The notes under the pieces are model-generated. The model saw only the letters and a list, made by a program, of their open reading frames with translations, ran no database searches and was not told the DNA's origin. A DNA stretch of 64,000 bases from positions 1,962,726 through 2,026,725 of the forward strand of contig NZ_LN890655.1 of NCBI RefSeq assembly GCF_900066015.1, written 5' to 3'. Source of the stretch: Candidatus Promineifilum breve. Its GTDB lineage: Bacteria; Chloroflexota; Anaerolineae; Promineifilales; Promineifilaceae. Both the position numbers and the translations under genes were made by a program. Below are positions 55,899 to 64,000 of the stretch, piece by piece (the first letter of the stretch is position 1; every line of letters begins with the position of its first letter).

Positions 55899-55977
55899 TC
55901 GTTATCGCCATCGCAATCGCTGTCGTAGTCGAAGATCGATTACGACAGCGATTGCGATTGCGATAGCGATTGTGATA
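55896..55977. repeat. GCGATT/GCGATA-family inverted repeat between nuoL and nuoM
   Basis: ATCGCCATCGCAATCGCTGT (55908-55927) and its near reverse complement GCGATTGCGATTGCGATAGC (55949-55968) flank a short loop. The element begins at the nuoL stop. The GCGATA half-array at 34456-34482 is related. Confidence 0.9.
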
Positions 55978-55996
55978 AAAAAGGACGGGGAACACT

Positions 55997-57508
55997 ATGA
56001 ACTGGCTATTAACGATTCTCACCTTCCTTCCCCTGGTGGGCGTTCTGGCGATTTTATTCTTGAAAGAGACGGACGAACCGTCGAGCCGCAACACGATCAA
56101 GATCGTCGCCATCGCCACCTCGGCGGCCACGCTGGTGGTGTCGCTGATGGTGCTATGGCGCTTCGACGCGAGTAATCCGGCGCTGCAACTGGTCGACCGC
56201 TTCGACTGGATCCCGGCCTGGGGCATCAGCTACTTCCTGGGGATCGATGGCCTGAGCATCCTCATGGTGCTGCTGACGACGTTCATCTCCCTGCTGGCGA
56301 TTATCGGGTCGTGGACGGCCATCGAGATGCAACTCAAGCAGTACTACATCTTCATGCTGCTGTTGGAGATGGGTATGCTGGGCGTCTTTCTGGCCCAGGA
56401 CTTATTCCTGTTCTACATCTTCTGGGAGTTCACGCTCATCCCGATGTACTTCCTCATCGGCATTTGGGGCGGCAGCCGGCGCGTCTATGCGTCGATCAAG
56501 TTCTTCCTGTACACGATGGCCGCCTCGCTGCTGATGCTGGTCGCCATCCTCTACATGGGCATCACCAACGGCACATTCGCCCTGCCCGACCTCATCGCCG
56601 GGCGCGATCTCTTTGCCCATGCCCAGAACCTGCTGTTCATCGGCTTCTTCCTGGCCTTCGCCGTCAAGGTGCCGATCTTTCCCTTCCATTCGTGGCTGCC
56701 CGACGCCCACACCGAGGCACCCACGGCCGGGTCGATCATCCTGGCCGGTGTGTTGCTGAAGATGGGCACCTATGGCCTCATCCGCTTCAACCTGCCGCTC
56801 TTCCCGGAGGCGGCCTACAAGTACGCGCCGTTTATCGCCGTGCTGGCGATCATCGGCATCATCTACGGGGCCATCGTCTCCTTCCCCCAGAAGGACGTGA
56901 AGAAGCTGGTGGCCTACTCCAGTATCAGCCATCTGGGCTTCGTCACGCTGGGCATCTTCGCCCTGAACAATGCCGGCATCCAGGGGGCCATCCTGCAAGG
57001 GGTGAACCACGGCCTGAGCACGGGCGCGCTGTTTTTCCTGGTCGGCGTGCTCTATGAGCGCACCCACACGCGCGAGATGTCGGAGTACGGCGGGGTGTGG
57101 AAGATCATGCCCGTTTTCAGCGTCCTGTCGCTCATCGTCGTGCTGTCGAGCATGGGCCTGCCCGGCCTCAACGGCTTCGTGGGCGAGTTCACCATCCTGC
57201 TCGGCTCGATGGGGGCCGAATCGCTGGCGCCGCGGCCGTGGATCTACACCGCCTTCGCCACCACCGGCGTCATCCTGGCCGCCGTCTACCTGCTGTGGAT
57301 GTTCCAGCGGGTGTTCATGGGGCCGGCCATCAGCGAGAAGGTGAAGGGTCTGAAGGAGATGAACCGCATGGAGATGGCGATCATGCTGGCCTTCCTGGTC
57401 TTCATCTTCTGGATCGGCATCGCCCCGTCGGCCTACTTCCACTTGATGGACGGGACGGTCAGTGCGCTGGTAGACAATATCAGTCAGGCCGTCTTGGCGA
57501 TGCGCTAG
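55997..57508 (+). CDS. nuoM: NADH-quinone oxidoreductase subunit M
   Basis: The 503-residue protein has the antiporter-like core: YIFWEFTLIPMYFLIGIWGG with the conserved Glu, VKVPIFPFHSWLPDAHTEAP, and KKLVAYSSISHLGFVTLGIF. LSSMGLPGLNGFVGEFTILL follows. It is a proton-pumping subunit. In most clusters nuoN follows, but here a metallophosphoesterase gene does. The upstream GCGATA palindrome separates it from nuoL. Confidence 0.95.
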   Translation: MNWLLTILTFLPLVGVLAILFLKETDEPSSRNTIKIVAIATSAATLVVSLMVLWRFDASNPALQLVDRFDWIPAWGISYFLGIDGLSILMVLLTTFISLLAIIGSWTAIEMQLKQYYIFMLLLEMGMLGVFLAQDLFLFYIFWEFTLIPMYFLIGIWGGSRRVYASIKFFLYTMAASLLMLVAILYMGITNGTFALPDLIAGRDLFAHAQNLLFIGFFLAFAVKVPIFPFHSWLPDAHTEAPTAGSIILAGVLLKMGTYGLIRFNLPLFPEAAYKYAPFIAVLAIIGIIYGAIVSFPQKDVKKLVAYSSISHLGFVTLGIFALNNAGIQGAILQGVNHGLSTGALFFLVGVLYERTHTREMSEYGGVWKIMPVFSVLSLIVVLSSMGLPGLNGFVGEFTILLGSMGAESLAPRPWIYTAFATTGVILAAVYLLWMFQRVFMGPAISEKVKGLKEMNRMEMAIMLAFLVFIFWIGIAPSAYFHLMDGTVSALVDNISQAVLAMR

Positions 57509-57511
57509 TAA

Positions 57512-57586
57512 TTGACAATTAGGAATTAGGAATTAGGAATTAGGAACTATTCTTCATTCCTAATTCCTAATTCATAATTCCTAATT
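57512..57586. repeat. AATTAGG-family inverted repeat up to the next start codon
   Basis: AATTAGG heptamers (57518-57546) and AATTCCT/AATTCAT units (57556-57586) enclose a short loop. The last repeat unit runs directly into the ATG of the metallophosphoesterase gene. Confidence 0.92.
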
Positions 57587-58438
57587 ATGCCGCCGGTCTA
57601 CTTCGTCCATCTCAGCGACACCCATTTCGGCCCGACGGAGGGCTATTCGCGGCAGGGGCATCGCTCGTTGCCCTACGCGCGGCACGTGATCGACCTGATC
57701 AACAACCTGCCGACGCGGCCGGATTTCGTTGTCCACACCGGCGACGTGACCACCCACCCCACCGAGGCCGCCTACCGGCTGGCGGCCGAGACGTTCGCCG
57801 CCCTTGACGCCCCCATCTACTACTGCACGGGCAACCACGACCGCTCTTCGGACATCCACCGCTACCTGCCGATGGGGCCAAAGGAAGATTGCCAGCCGGG
57901 CACGGACACCCTCTCCTACACCTTCGAAGTCCGCGGCGAGCGCTTTCTGGTGCTCGACGCCCGCGGCCCCGATCAGATCGACCCCCACGGGCTGCTGTCG
58001 GCCCAGCAGATGGACGTGCTGCGGCGCGAGGCCACGCCCGACGGCCCGCCGCTGACCATCTTCACCCACTACCCCACCCTGCGCCTCAACGCGCCGTGGA
58101 TGGACGCCAACATGCTCATCTTCAACGGCGAAGAGATGCACCAGGCGCTGCTGCCGGCGCGCGGGCGGCTGCGGGGCGTGTTCTACGGCCACATCCACAA
58201 CTCCATGCAGACCTGGCGCGACGGCATCCTCTACTGCGCCGCGGCCAGCACCTTCGCCGGCTTCACCACCTGGCCGACCGAGGAGATGATCCGCGCCGAC
58301 CACGACGCCATGCCGGCCTTCAACTTCGTGCAACTGCTGCCCGACCAGACGATTGTGCAGCAGCGGCCGTTTGCCCGGCTGGTGGGTGAGCCGGTTCGGC
58401 GGACGAAGGAGAATGATTCGGGGAGTTTGGAGGATTGA
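57587..58438 (+). CDS. Calcineurin-like metallophosphoesterase
   Basis: The 283-residue protein contains VHLSDTHFGP (DxH), VVHTGDVTTHP (GDxx), YYCTGNHDRSSD (GNHD), FTHYPTL and YGHIHNSM (GHxH), the complete set of metal-binding motifs of calcineurin-type phosphoesterases. It may hydrolyse a cyclic nucleotide or phosphodiester; the Icc/CpdA-like pattern suggests this. The start codon has no ribosome-binding site: a tandem repeat occupies that place. Confidence 0.85.
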   Translation: MPPVYFVHLSDTHFGPTEGYSRQGHRSLPYARHVIDLINNLPTRPDFVVHTGDVTTHPTEAAYRLAAETFAALDAPIYYCTGNHDRSSDIHRYLPMGPKEDCQPGTDTLSYTFEVRGERFLVLDARGPDQIDPHGLLSAQQMDVLRREATPDGPPLTIFTHYPTLRLNAPWMDANMLIFNGEEMHQALLPARGRLRGVFYGHIHNSMQTWRDGILYCAAASTFAGFTTWPTEEMIRADHDAMPAFNFVQLLPDQTIVQQRPFARLVGEPVRRTKENDSGSLED

Positions 58439-58456
58439 ATACAAATCATCACTGCC

Positions 58457-58486
58457 TTGTGGGAATAAGAGCGGTTAGTTTATAGT
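58457..58486 (+). promoter_or_regulatory. Promoter of the small-gene cluster
   Basis: TTGTGG (58457-58462) and TATAGT (58481-58486) are separated by 18 bases and lie about 40 bases before the first small gene. Confidence 0.4.
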
Positions 58487-58523
58487 ACAAAAAACACACG
58501 CAGTTGATATAGGCCGAGAACTC

Positions 58524-58760
58524 ATGGCTTCGTTTGAAATTGTAGGCGAAATAACTGACATCCAGGTCATCGCGACGGGGCGGGGTGTACAGATTCGTCG
58601 TCATCTGGAACGGACGTATGGTAAAGGACGTTGGCGTAAGATGAAAGGGAGCGCGACAGTCCATCTGGGAGATGATACAATTTATAAAGTTGAACTACAT
58701 TGGTATGAAGCGCATGGCATCGGCCGCAAGGACTTCAAGATAAAAAGGATCATACGATGA
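58524..58760 (+). CDS. Small basic protein of unknown function
   Basis: The 78-residue protein contains IATGRGVQIRRHLERTYGKG, followed by RWRKMKGSATVHLGDD and LHWYEAHGIGRKDFKIKRI. I recognise the pattern as one seen in small proteins of cyanobacteria and Chloroflexota, but cannot name a family or function. It overlaps the next gene by four bases (ATGA), so the two are co-translated. Confidence 0.65.
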   Translation: MASFEIVGEITDIQVIATGRGVQIRRHLERTYGKGRWRKMKGSATVHLGDDTIYKVELHWYEAHGIGRKDFKIKRIIR

Positions 58761-58981
58761 CCCAATTCGTTATTTGCATCAACAACGAAAGCAATCCTGC
58801 GAGTCTGATCCTTGGCAAGGTTTACCGATCTATTTCAGATGAAACGGCCGAACAACTTGGGTTGCTTCGCGTGGTCGATGAAGACAGCAGTGAACCGGAC
58901 GGCTATCTCTATCCATCGTCCATGTTTGTACCGATTGAAGTGCCGGAGGTGGCTCAGCAAGTGCTGTTAGCGACGCCGTAG
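58757..58981 (+). CDS. Small acidic protein of unknown function
   Basis: The 74-residue protein has FVICINNESNPASLILGKVY and DGYLYPSSMFVPIEVPE. It starts at the ATG within the stop of the upstream basic protein, like a toxin-antitoxin pair. The fold may be a small beta-barrel. No function can be stated. Confidence 0.65.
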   Translation: MTQFVICINNESNPASLILGKVYRSISDETAEQLGLLRVVDEDSSEPDGYLYPSSMFVPIEVPEVAQQVLLATP

Positions 58982-58995
58982 AACAAAAAAACACG

Positions 58996-59349
58996 ATGAA
59001 CCTGATGATTGAAACAGTCACGCCACCCAACAGCGGGACGTTCCGCCTGGAACTGCAATTATCGGCCGACATCCTCGTACCGGCCGACACGGCCCGCCGG
59101 CAGGTCAGCACCTTCGTTGGCCTGGAAATTGCCGATCTGCTTCATGGCGAGCGCCCCGATCTAGTCTGGCAAGAACAGGGCGTATCCTGGCGCGTGCCCG
59201 TCGTCCTGTCCTCGCGCTCGCTCGGTCGGGTCGGCGTCGTCGGGGCGATCGATGTCGACGTTAAGACCGGCGAACTACACATCAATGACGAAATACTCCA
59301 CACGATAGAAGATAATGCCCAACGCCTTGCTGCCGGTGCCGCATTATGA
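58996..59349 (+). CDS. Protein of unknown function, start of a truncated C39 module
   Basis: The 117-residue protein begins MNLMIETVTPPNSGTFRLEL and ends in a region that overlaps the following C39-like start by 35 bases. It contains a probable alpha/beta fold (VVLSSRSLGRVGVVGAIDVD). No family is recognised. It follows the small acidic gene by 14 bases. Together with the C39 remnant it may be what is left of a larger operon. Confidence 0.55.
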   Translation: MNLMIETVTPPNSGTFRLELQLSADILVPADTARRQVSTFVGLEIADLLHGERPDLVWQEQGVSWRVPVVLSSRSLGRVGVVGAIDVDVKTGELHINDEILHTIEDNAQRLAAGAAL

Positions 59350-59392
59350 GCAGAGCCGGGATGGGGCTTGCCTGCCCACCTGTGCGCGTTCA
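59315..59392 (+). pseudogene. Truncated papain-like/C39 peptidase start
   Basis: The first 26 codons read PVPHYEQSRDGACLPTCAR, the N-terminal Gln/Cys active-site region of C39-type or papain-like cysteine peptidases (QS.DGACLPTC). Similarity ends near 59392, ten bases before the stop of the opposite-strand gene. The frame then continues only as antisense of that gene. It looks like a gene cut off by rearrangement. The rest of the peptidase is not in the window. Confidence 0.6.
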
Positions 59393-59401
59393 TCAGGGCG
59401 A

Positions 59402-61669
59402 CTACTGAAAAACCCCGACCAGATAACCGCTTTCCACCAAAACCTGCAATTCCCCCATACCATCGGCCGCCAACCGCCAAATGGGCGAGAGCGGACGTGT
59501 GAATTCCACGGTCGTGTCCGGCCCATCCAGCAGCAGATACGCCCCATCGGCCGACCAGAAGAGGCGATCCAGCGGATAGAGTGCCTCGGCCGGCCTGGGC
59601 AACGCTTGCGCCCATTGCACGTCACCCGTCGCCGCGTCGAGGACGTAAACCCAACTTGATTCGGTCGCCGCGGCACAGTTCAACAGAAATGCCAACTGCG
59701 TCCCGTCCGGCGACCAGGCCCAGTTGTTGCTACCAAGAATCGCCCGGGGGCAGGCTTCATTCGTGGGGAGGGCATCAATCACCGCGCCGTTCACATCGCC
59801 GACTTCCCCAGAGCGATATAGCACCCATCGGCCGTCGGGCGAGATGTCGTGCACCGGCCGGCTATAGGTGATTGTGGGCAAATCGGTCAGCGAATAGAGA
59901 ATCGAGTTCATGTCCGGCTCGACGGTTTTAATCAGCAGGCGACCGTCGGCCGTCCACGCCAACATCTCCGCGCTGGTGGCCTGGGGTGGCATCTCATAAG
60001 CGCCTATTGCAAATGTTTCACTGCCGTCTAATGCAAATAGCCATACCGTAACGCGACAGCACGGGGCGCTCGGATCAGCCTGGGCTAACGCGATGTGGCT
60101 CCCGTCGGGTGAGTAGGCCGCGCCGATCAGGTTCTCAACGACTGTGCCGTCGAAGTCAACGACCGGGGCGCAGGCTTCGGAAGCCGACTCCAAAGTGAAA
60201 ACACATATCCCGCTTTGGTCCAGAAAGGCGAAGGCGACGCTGTCGGGTGACCAGGTGGGCGACAGGCGAGCCTGGCCGCTGCCCGTGGCGACGAGTTCAC
60301 CCGTCGTCGCGTCGAATAATCGCCAGTTGCCGGTTGTCTCGTCGGCCGCGGCGTGCTCGATGAGCCAACGGCCGTCGGGAGAGACCTGGGGCGGGTTGGC
60401 TTGAAAGTAGGCGCCGGGATCATCGCCGATGCCGCTGACGGATAGCAAGGAGAGGGGATTACTTCCCTGAACATCCACACGCTCCAGCGAGCCGTTCCGA
60501 TAAATAAGGACATCGGCCGACGCTAAAGACGGGGATTCCGGCGCGGGCGTAGAGGGGGCAGCGCCAATATCCCGCACAAAAGTGGATAGTATGGCGTCGG
60601 CCTCCGCCTGCACGTTGGCCGATATCATCGCACCCTGATCAGGGTCAAGGTTGCTCACTAAGGCCAGGCTGAAAAGCAGGTCGCCCCGTTGGATGGCGGC
60701 CGTCTTGTTATAGTGAACCGCTTGCACCACGTCCTGGTAGATTCTGGCCGTGCGCTCCACCTCCGCGCCCAGGAACGGCACTGACCCCTGGGGCACGAAA
60801 TCCCCGGCCGCGCCGCCATATAGTTGAAGGTCGGCCCCCTCGCCGAGCCGCGCCACCTTGACGCGCAAGGCGATGGAGTCCTTCTCATACGTCAGCGACA
60901 ATAGATGCTCATCGCGCGCCGGGAAAACTGGAGTCCAGCGTTCGGCCGGGTAGCGGAAGGAGTAGCCGTAGGTCGGGTCGTGATAGGTTGCCCAGTCCGT
61001 GGGTGGAGTGAGAGGGGTAGGCGCGTAGAGCGCATCGGCCGCCGGGGTCAGGGCCAGGTCTTCCAACGTCCGCGTCGGCGGATAGAAACTTAGTCCAGCC
61101 AGCAGGCAGCGGCCGGCGTCGTCCAGCGCTTCGCGGGCGTAGAGCAGGCGAAAGAGGCGGCCGTCTACCGTTAGATAGATCGCCGTGTTGGTCACCTCGC
61201 CCGGCACGGGCCAAAGCATCACCCCCTCGATGCCCGCCACCGTCACCGGCGCGCGTTCCACCGGCAGATCGGCCAGTTGGCTGAGATATTCTTCGATGAC
61301 CGTTTCTAGGGGCCGGGTTTCTTGATAGAGCCAGCCGACCTGGAGGAGCGATGATCGATCTTGATTGACGAGAGAGATGGTGTAATCGTCGCCCAGGTAT
61401 TGCGGCTCGACAACCGAAAGTTCCACCGAGTGGGCCAGTTCAACGCCCAGCACGTCGTTGCGGTAGATGGTCGGGGTGGGCGGGCAGGTAACAGGTGTGG
61501 CGGGGATGGAGTCGGGCGCGGGCGTTATGGTGGGGATGGGAACAGGCGTTAGCGCTATCGTGGACGCGGGTGGGACGCCAAGCTCCTGAGATCGACCAGC
61601 CGTGCAGCCGAACAGCAAGCCCCCAAAAACAGCCGCCATGAGGAGCAGCCATCGCTTGAGGTTGGACAT
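59402..61669 (-). CDS. Beta-propeller lipoprotein with WD40-like/PD40 repeats
   Basis: The 755-residue protein has a lipoprotein signal (LLMAAVFGGLLFGC), a Thr/Pro-rich linker, two lipoprotein-like blocks resembling PsbP (about 70-380: DPTYGYSFRYPAERWTPVFP), and a C-terminal beta-propeller (about 400-755). PD40-type repeats there include SPDGRWLIEHAAAD, SPTWSPDSVAFAFLD and SPDGTQLAFLL. It would be anchored at the outer face of the membrane. TolB-like propellers often bind proteins or polysaccharides. It cut into the C39-like gene on the other strand. Confidence 0.72.
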   Translation of the reverse strand: MSNLKRWLLLMAAVFGGLLFGCTAGRSQELGVPPASTIALTPVPIPTITPAPDSIPATPVTCPPTPTIYRNDVLGVELAHSVELSVVEPQYLGDDYTISLVNQDRSSLLQVGWLYQETRPLETVIEEYLSQLADLPVERAPVTVAGIEGVMLWPVPGEVTNTAIYLTVDGRLFRLLYAREALDDAGRCLLAGLSFYPPTRTLEDLALTPAADALYAPTPLTPPTDWATYHDPTYGYSFRYPAERWTPVFPARDEHLLSLTYEKDSIALRVKVARLGEGADLQLYGGAAGDFVPQGSVPFLGAEVERTARIYQDVVQAVHYNKTAAIQRGDLLFSLALVSNLDPDQGAMISANVQAEADAILSTFVRDIGAAPSTPAPESPSLASADVLIYRNGSLERVDVQGSNPLSLLSVSGIGDDPGAYFQANPPQVSPDGRWLIEHAAADETTGNWRLFDATTGELVATGSGQARLSPTWSPDSVAFAFLDQSGICVFTLESASEACAPVVDFDGTVVENLIGAAYSPDGSHIALAQADPSAPCCRVTVWLFALDGSETFAIGAYEMPPQATSAEMLAWTADGRLLIKTVEPDMNSILYSLTDLPTITYSRPVHDISPDGRWVLYRSGEVGDVNGAVIDALPTNEACPRAILGSNNWAWSPDGTQLAFLLNCAAATESSWVYVLDAATGDVQWAQALPRPAEALYPLDRLFWSADGAYLLLDGPDTTVEFTRPLSPIWRLAADGMGELQVLVESGYLVGVFQ

Positions 61670-61734
61670 ATGGCAATACTACCACGGACAAGATAGGTAG
61701 AGCAATCGCCTGGTAGCGACAAAAAACACAGATT

Positions 61735-62214
61735 TCACACAGAAGGAATTGCCTCCAGAACTTCCTCAATTGCATCTTTGATTGCCGGCGGGTCAAAGGT
61801 TTGCGTACTGATATTTTTCCTCAGTGATTCGACCATTGCCTGGACTATCTTCTGGGAATTGGGGTTCGGCTGGGCAACCATCTCGACCAACGTGCCGATG
61901 AAGTTGACAATATTCTCCACGGCCTTTTGCTGCGCCTTATTCAGCGGCTTGACTTGATCGCGTAGGTTTTTCAGGGCGAGGCTCAGCGCCGCCTTCTTCG
62001 ACTTGTCAAACGTGGCGGTATCGGCCTGTTTAACAGCCTTGATGGCCCCATCCAAACGGCGCAAGTCATCCCGAATCGGCCTTTTATTTGACGGTGGCGC
62101 ACTACTCTCGCTTTTTCCCTGCGGCATCTGCCACGTATCGTCTTGCCGGTAGGGCGAGAAGGTTCCTTTGAGATCGCTTGCTGCAAAAGTCGCCTTCTGT
62201 TTGGGTCTGTTCAT
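61735..62214 (-). CDS. Helical protein of unknown function
   Basis: The 159-residue protein has a polar disordered N-terminus and a C-terminal helical region: DDLRRLDGAIKAVKQADTAT, then NKAQQKAVENIVNFIGTLVE, then DPPAIKDAIEEVLEAI. No signal or membrane helix is seen. The ATG at 62214 is chosen since GGAGAG lies just upstream; the longer frame to 62250 lacks one. It lies downstream of the TPR protein gene by 67 bases and may be in its operon. Confidence 0.6.
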   Translation of the reverse strand: MNRPKQKATFAASDLKGTFSPYRQDDTWQMPQGKSESSAPPSNKRPIRDDLRRLDGAIKAVKQADTATFDKSKKAALSLALKNLRDQVKPLNKAQQKAVENIVNFIGTLVEMVAQPNPNSQKIVQAMVESLRKNISTQTFDPPAIKDAIEEVLEAIPSV

Positions 62215-62281
62215 TTTTCTCTCCGACTCATCTCTATCGTTGTCGTCCAAATGTGTTCACGGAGCGCGATCATCATCCCGG

Positions 62282-64000
62282 TTAGGACGTTCCCGCGCTC
62301 TGGTCCCACGCGATTTGCGCCGGGCCGCGATAGAGTGAATCCTGCGGCGCGTGCCTGAGAATCCACTCGTAAATAGCTTGCGCCGGTTCCGGGTTGTCCA
62401 GCGGCAAATTAGCGGCATACATGAAGGCATTGCCGATGAAAGCGTCAAGCCCCTGTTGGGCCAAATCGTTACAAAGGCCGAGCATTTCCCCATAATCCGC
62501 CAACGCGCCGGGCGAATCACCGTTGTTTAACCGATTGGCCGCGCGCGCACTCAAGGATTCACAAAGCGTAGTCATGGCGGCCGTCTGCTTTTCCGGCGAT
62601 AATATCTCCGACTGGATCGCTTCTCTCAAGTCGTCTATAGCCGGATCGCGGTTGTCCAGTTCCAGATAGACGCGACCCCTGAGGTATCTCGCTTCGGCAT
62701 TATTTGGCTGGATGGCGAGGGCCTGGTCCAGTTTCGGCCGCGCTTTATCATTTTGCCCCGCGTATTGGAGCGCCCTGCCCCAGAGGTGCCAAAAAAGGTG
62801 GTTTTCCAAGTCGCCCAATAAATAATATATTTCAAAACTCTCGATCGCCTCACCATAGGAGTTAAGCTCGAGCTGCGCCCGGCCGCGATTTAGATAGGCA
62901 TCGGCGTAGCGGTCATCCAGTTGACATGCCCGAACAAAATCAGCTAGTGCGCGGGTCCGCAAGGTCTGTGATACCTCAGGGGCCAAGGCGGCTGCCAGTT
63001 CGAGTCTGGACATTCCGCGACAGAGATAGAGTTCCTTGCGAGTTGCGTCCCACTGGATAGCTACGTTACAGGTGGAGATGGCGTCATCATACTGTCGGAG
63101 TCGATAGTAAGCCCAGCAGAGGGTAATGCGGGCTTCCACCAACGCCGGATTTTGCGCCAGAGACTCCAGGCTATCGGTAACCGCCTGTTGCTTCTTGGCA
63201 TCGTCACCCGTCACTATCCCAATGTTCAGGCGGATGGCTGCCAGGTTGGCTCGTTTTTCGGCGTCCTCGGGCCACAATTTAAGACTGTCCTTAAGCAACG
63301 TTTCTTCATTCCGTAATTTTTCCAGGTCGCGTGTCTTCCGCTCGGCGGGGGTCAAAGCATTCGGCCCTTCCTCGCCCAAAAGACTTGCTAAGGCGTCGGC
63401 CGCGCTGTCTTCGGTTAAACGGTCGCGACTGCGATAATAAGTTCGAATCAAGGTAAAGTTGGCGAAATTGCGGGGGTTCCCCAGCGTGTAGAGGTCTTGG
63501 ACGTTGATCAACCCCAGTTGACCGCGCAGGATTTCGGCTTGGTTCGGCTCGCTTGAGTTGGCACCAGGCAGAGGAAGAGTATCGAGGCGCGCCTTGAAAT
63601 CCGAATAGGTGTTGATGCCGTGGGAGCGAAACTTGACGAACTTCTCCGGCCCGATGCGGGTATACAGAATGGCCTGATCGATCCAGTTAATTATTTGCTC
63701 CGCGCTGAAGCGGGTGGTCAGAAGTAGCTCGAGGACGTTGGCCGTGGCCAGATTCTGGATGTCGTCGATGCCCATTTCCAGCAATCGCGATTCGTGCAAG
63801 TGGCTAATGCCGGCCAAATTGCTGAGTGGCTCAATCGGGGTAACCGGCCGCTCGTTGCCCAATACACTCGACATGCGCTGCGACATCAATCGCGTGCCCC
63901 GCGCCGGTATCATGCCTATCAGGAAGGCCAGGACGATGGCCCAGGCGTCCGCACCGGACGCCGGAACACTGGTTTCTTTACTTTTTTCATCATTACCATC
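62282..64000 (-). CDS. Helix-hairpin-helix/TPR protein, N-terminus outside the window
   Basis: The frame stays open to the window edge: the bases right of 63913 encode a run ending AWAIVLAFLIGMIPARG, a probable membrane helix. The ATG at 63913 is therefore unlikely to be the start. Residues after it form a DUF4332-like helix-hairpin-helix region (NLAGISHLHESRLLEMGIDD). Several TPR units follow, including AYLNRGRAQLELNSYGEAIE and YLRGRVYLELDNRDPAIDD. TPRs mediate protein contacts. The gene may be a multi-domain membrane protein of unknown role. Confidence 0.75.
   Translation of the reverse strand, partial: DGNDEKSKETSVPASGADAWAIVLAFLIGMIPARGTRLMSQRMSSVLGNERPVTPIEPLSNLAGISHLHESRLLEMGIDDIQNLATANVLELLLTTRFSAEQIINWIDQAILYTRIGPEKFVKFRSHGINTYSDFKARLDTLPLPGANSSEPNQAEILRGQLGLINVQDLYTLGNPRNFANFTLIRTYYRSRDRLTEDSAADALASLLGEEGPNALTPAERKTRDLEKLRNEETLLKDSLKLWPEDAEKRANLAAIRLNIGIVTGDDAKKQQAVTDSLESLAQNPALVEARITLCWAYYRLRQYDDAISTCNVAIQWDATRKELYLCRGMSRLELAAALAPEVSQTLRTRALADFVRACQLDDRYADAYLNRGRAQLELNSYGEAIESFEIYYLLGDLENHLFWHLWGRALQYAGQNDKARPKLDQALAIQPNNAEARYLRGRVYLELDNRDPAIDDLREAIQSEILSPEKQTAAMTTLCESLSARAANRLNNGDSPGALADYGEMLGLCNDLAQQGLDAFIGNAFMYAANLPLDNPEPAQAIYEWILRHAPQDSLYRGPAQIAWDQSAGTS

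Noticed and set aside
59393-59659. Continuation of the C39-like frame to 59659
   Set aside because: This part is antisense of the lipoprotein gene and has no peptidase motifs.
61735-62250. Starting the small helical protein at 62250
   Set aside because: GGAGAG just before 62214 fits a start there; the extra N-terminus has no support.

Overview
The window is about 64 kb of GC-rich chromosomal DNA, rich in GGCCGG-type hexamers, carrying mostly housekeeping genes. Gene content suggests a filamentous or environmental Chloroflexota bacterium (Anaerolineae/Ardenticatenia-like). The evidence is complex I with a separate nuoC and nuoD, a MoeA-PBP fusion, many small toxin-antitoxin-like pairs, and short tandem-repeat palindromes of the kind also known from cyanobacteria. 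This placement is an inference from gene style, not from a marker-gene search.

Layout. 1-4.3 kb: the end of a membrane protein, a sugar-kinase-like ATPase, an Mrr-type restriction endonuclease with a RAMA domain, and a HEPT/MNT pair. 4.3-8.9 kb: a cysteine-free family-4-like uracil-DNA glycosylase, a Phd/PIN pair with a readable promoter and operator, a methyltransferase and moeA fused to a PBP-like domain. 9-18 kb: two DUF892 proteins, a rhodanese/metallo-beta-lactamase protein with a sulfite-oxidase-like molybdoenzyme, a PHP phosphoesterase, HicAB, a YcaQ/AlkX-like glycosylase, small enzymes and a cytochrome c pair. 18-25 kb: kptA, an ECF sigma factor with a possible anti-sigma factor, a sigma region 2-only ORF, PCuAC, Mpg, a nucleotidyltransferase pair and an acyl-CoA synthetase. 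25-31 kb: a 14-blade WD40 STAND ATPase diverging from mtaB. 31-41 kb: a heterodimeric ABC exporter split by a phage-antirepressor-like gene, then dnaG-rpoD. 42.7-57.5 kb: nuoABCDEF-(Uma2)-GHIJKLM without nuoN. 57.6-64 kb: a phosphodiesterase, small unknown genes, a truncated C39-like ORF, a beta-propeller lipoprotein and a TPR protein that runs off the right edge.

Functional links. Molybdenum cofactor synthesis (moeA) lies near a Mo enzyme of the sulfite oxidase family, which is paired with a rhodanese-persulfide-dioxygenase-like protein; together they could carry persulfide sulfur to sulfate. The nuo cluster encodes nearly all of a proton-pumping NADH dehydrogenase. dnaG-rpoD is the conserved replication/transcription pair.

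The most unusual signal is a set of short-tandem-repeat elements, many folded as inverted repeats, in at least seven sequence families. They fill nearly every gap of more than 50 bp in the nuo cluster, a different family in most gaps. They also occur in frame inside moeA (twice), both ABC genes, dnaG, nuoL and the anti-sigma-like gene. The two families found most often inside genes are free of stop codons in all six frames, whereas the stop-containing families are almost all confined to gaps. No rRNA, tRNA, CRISPR array or intact insertion sequence was seen.
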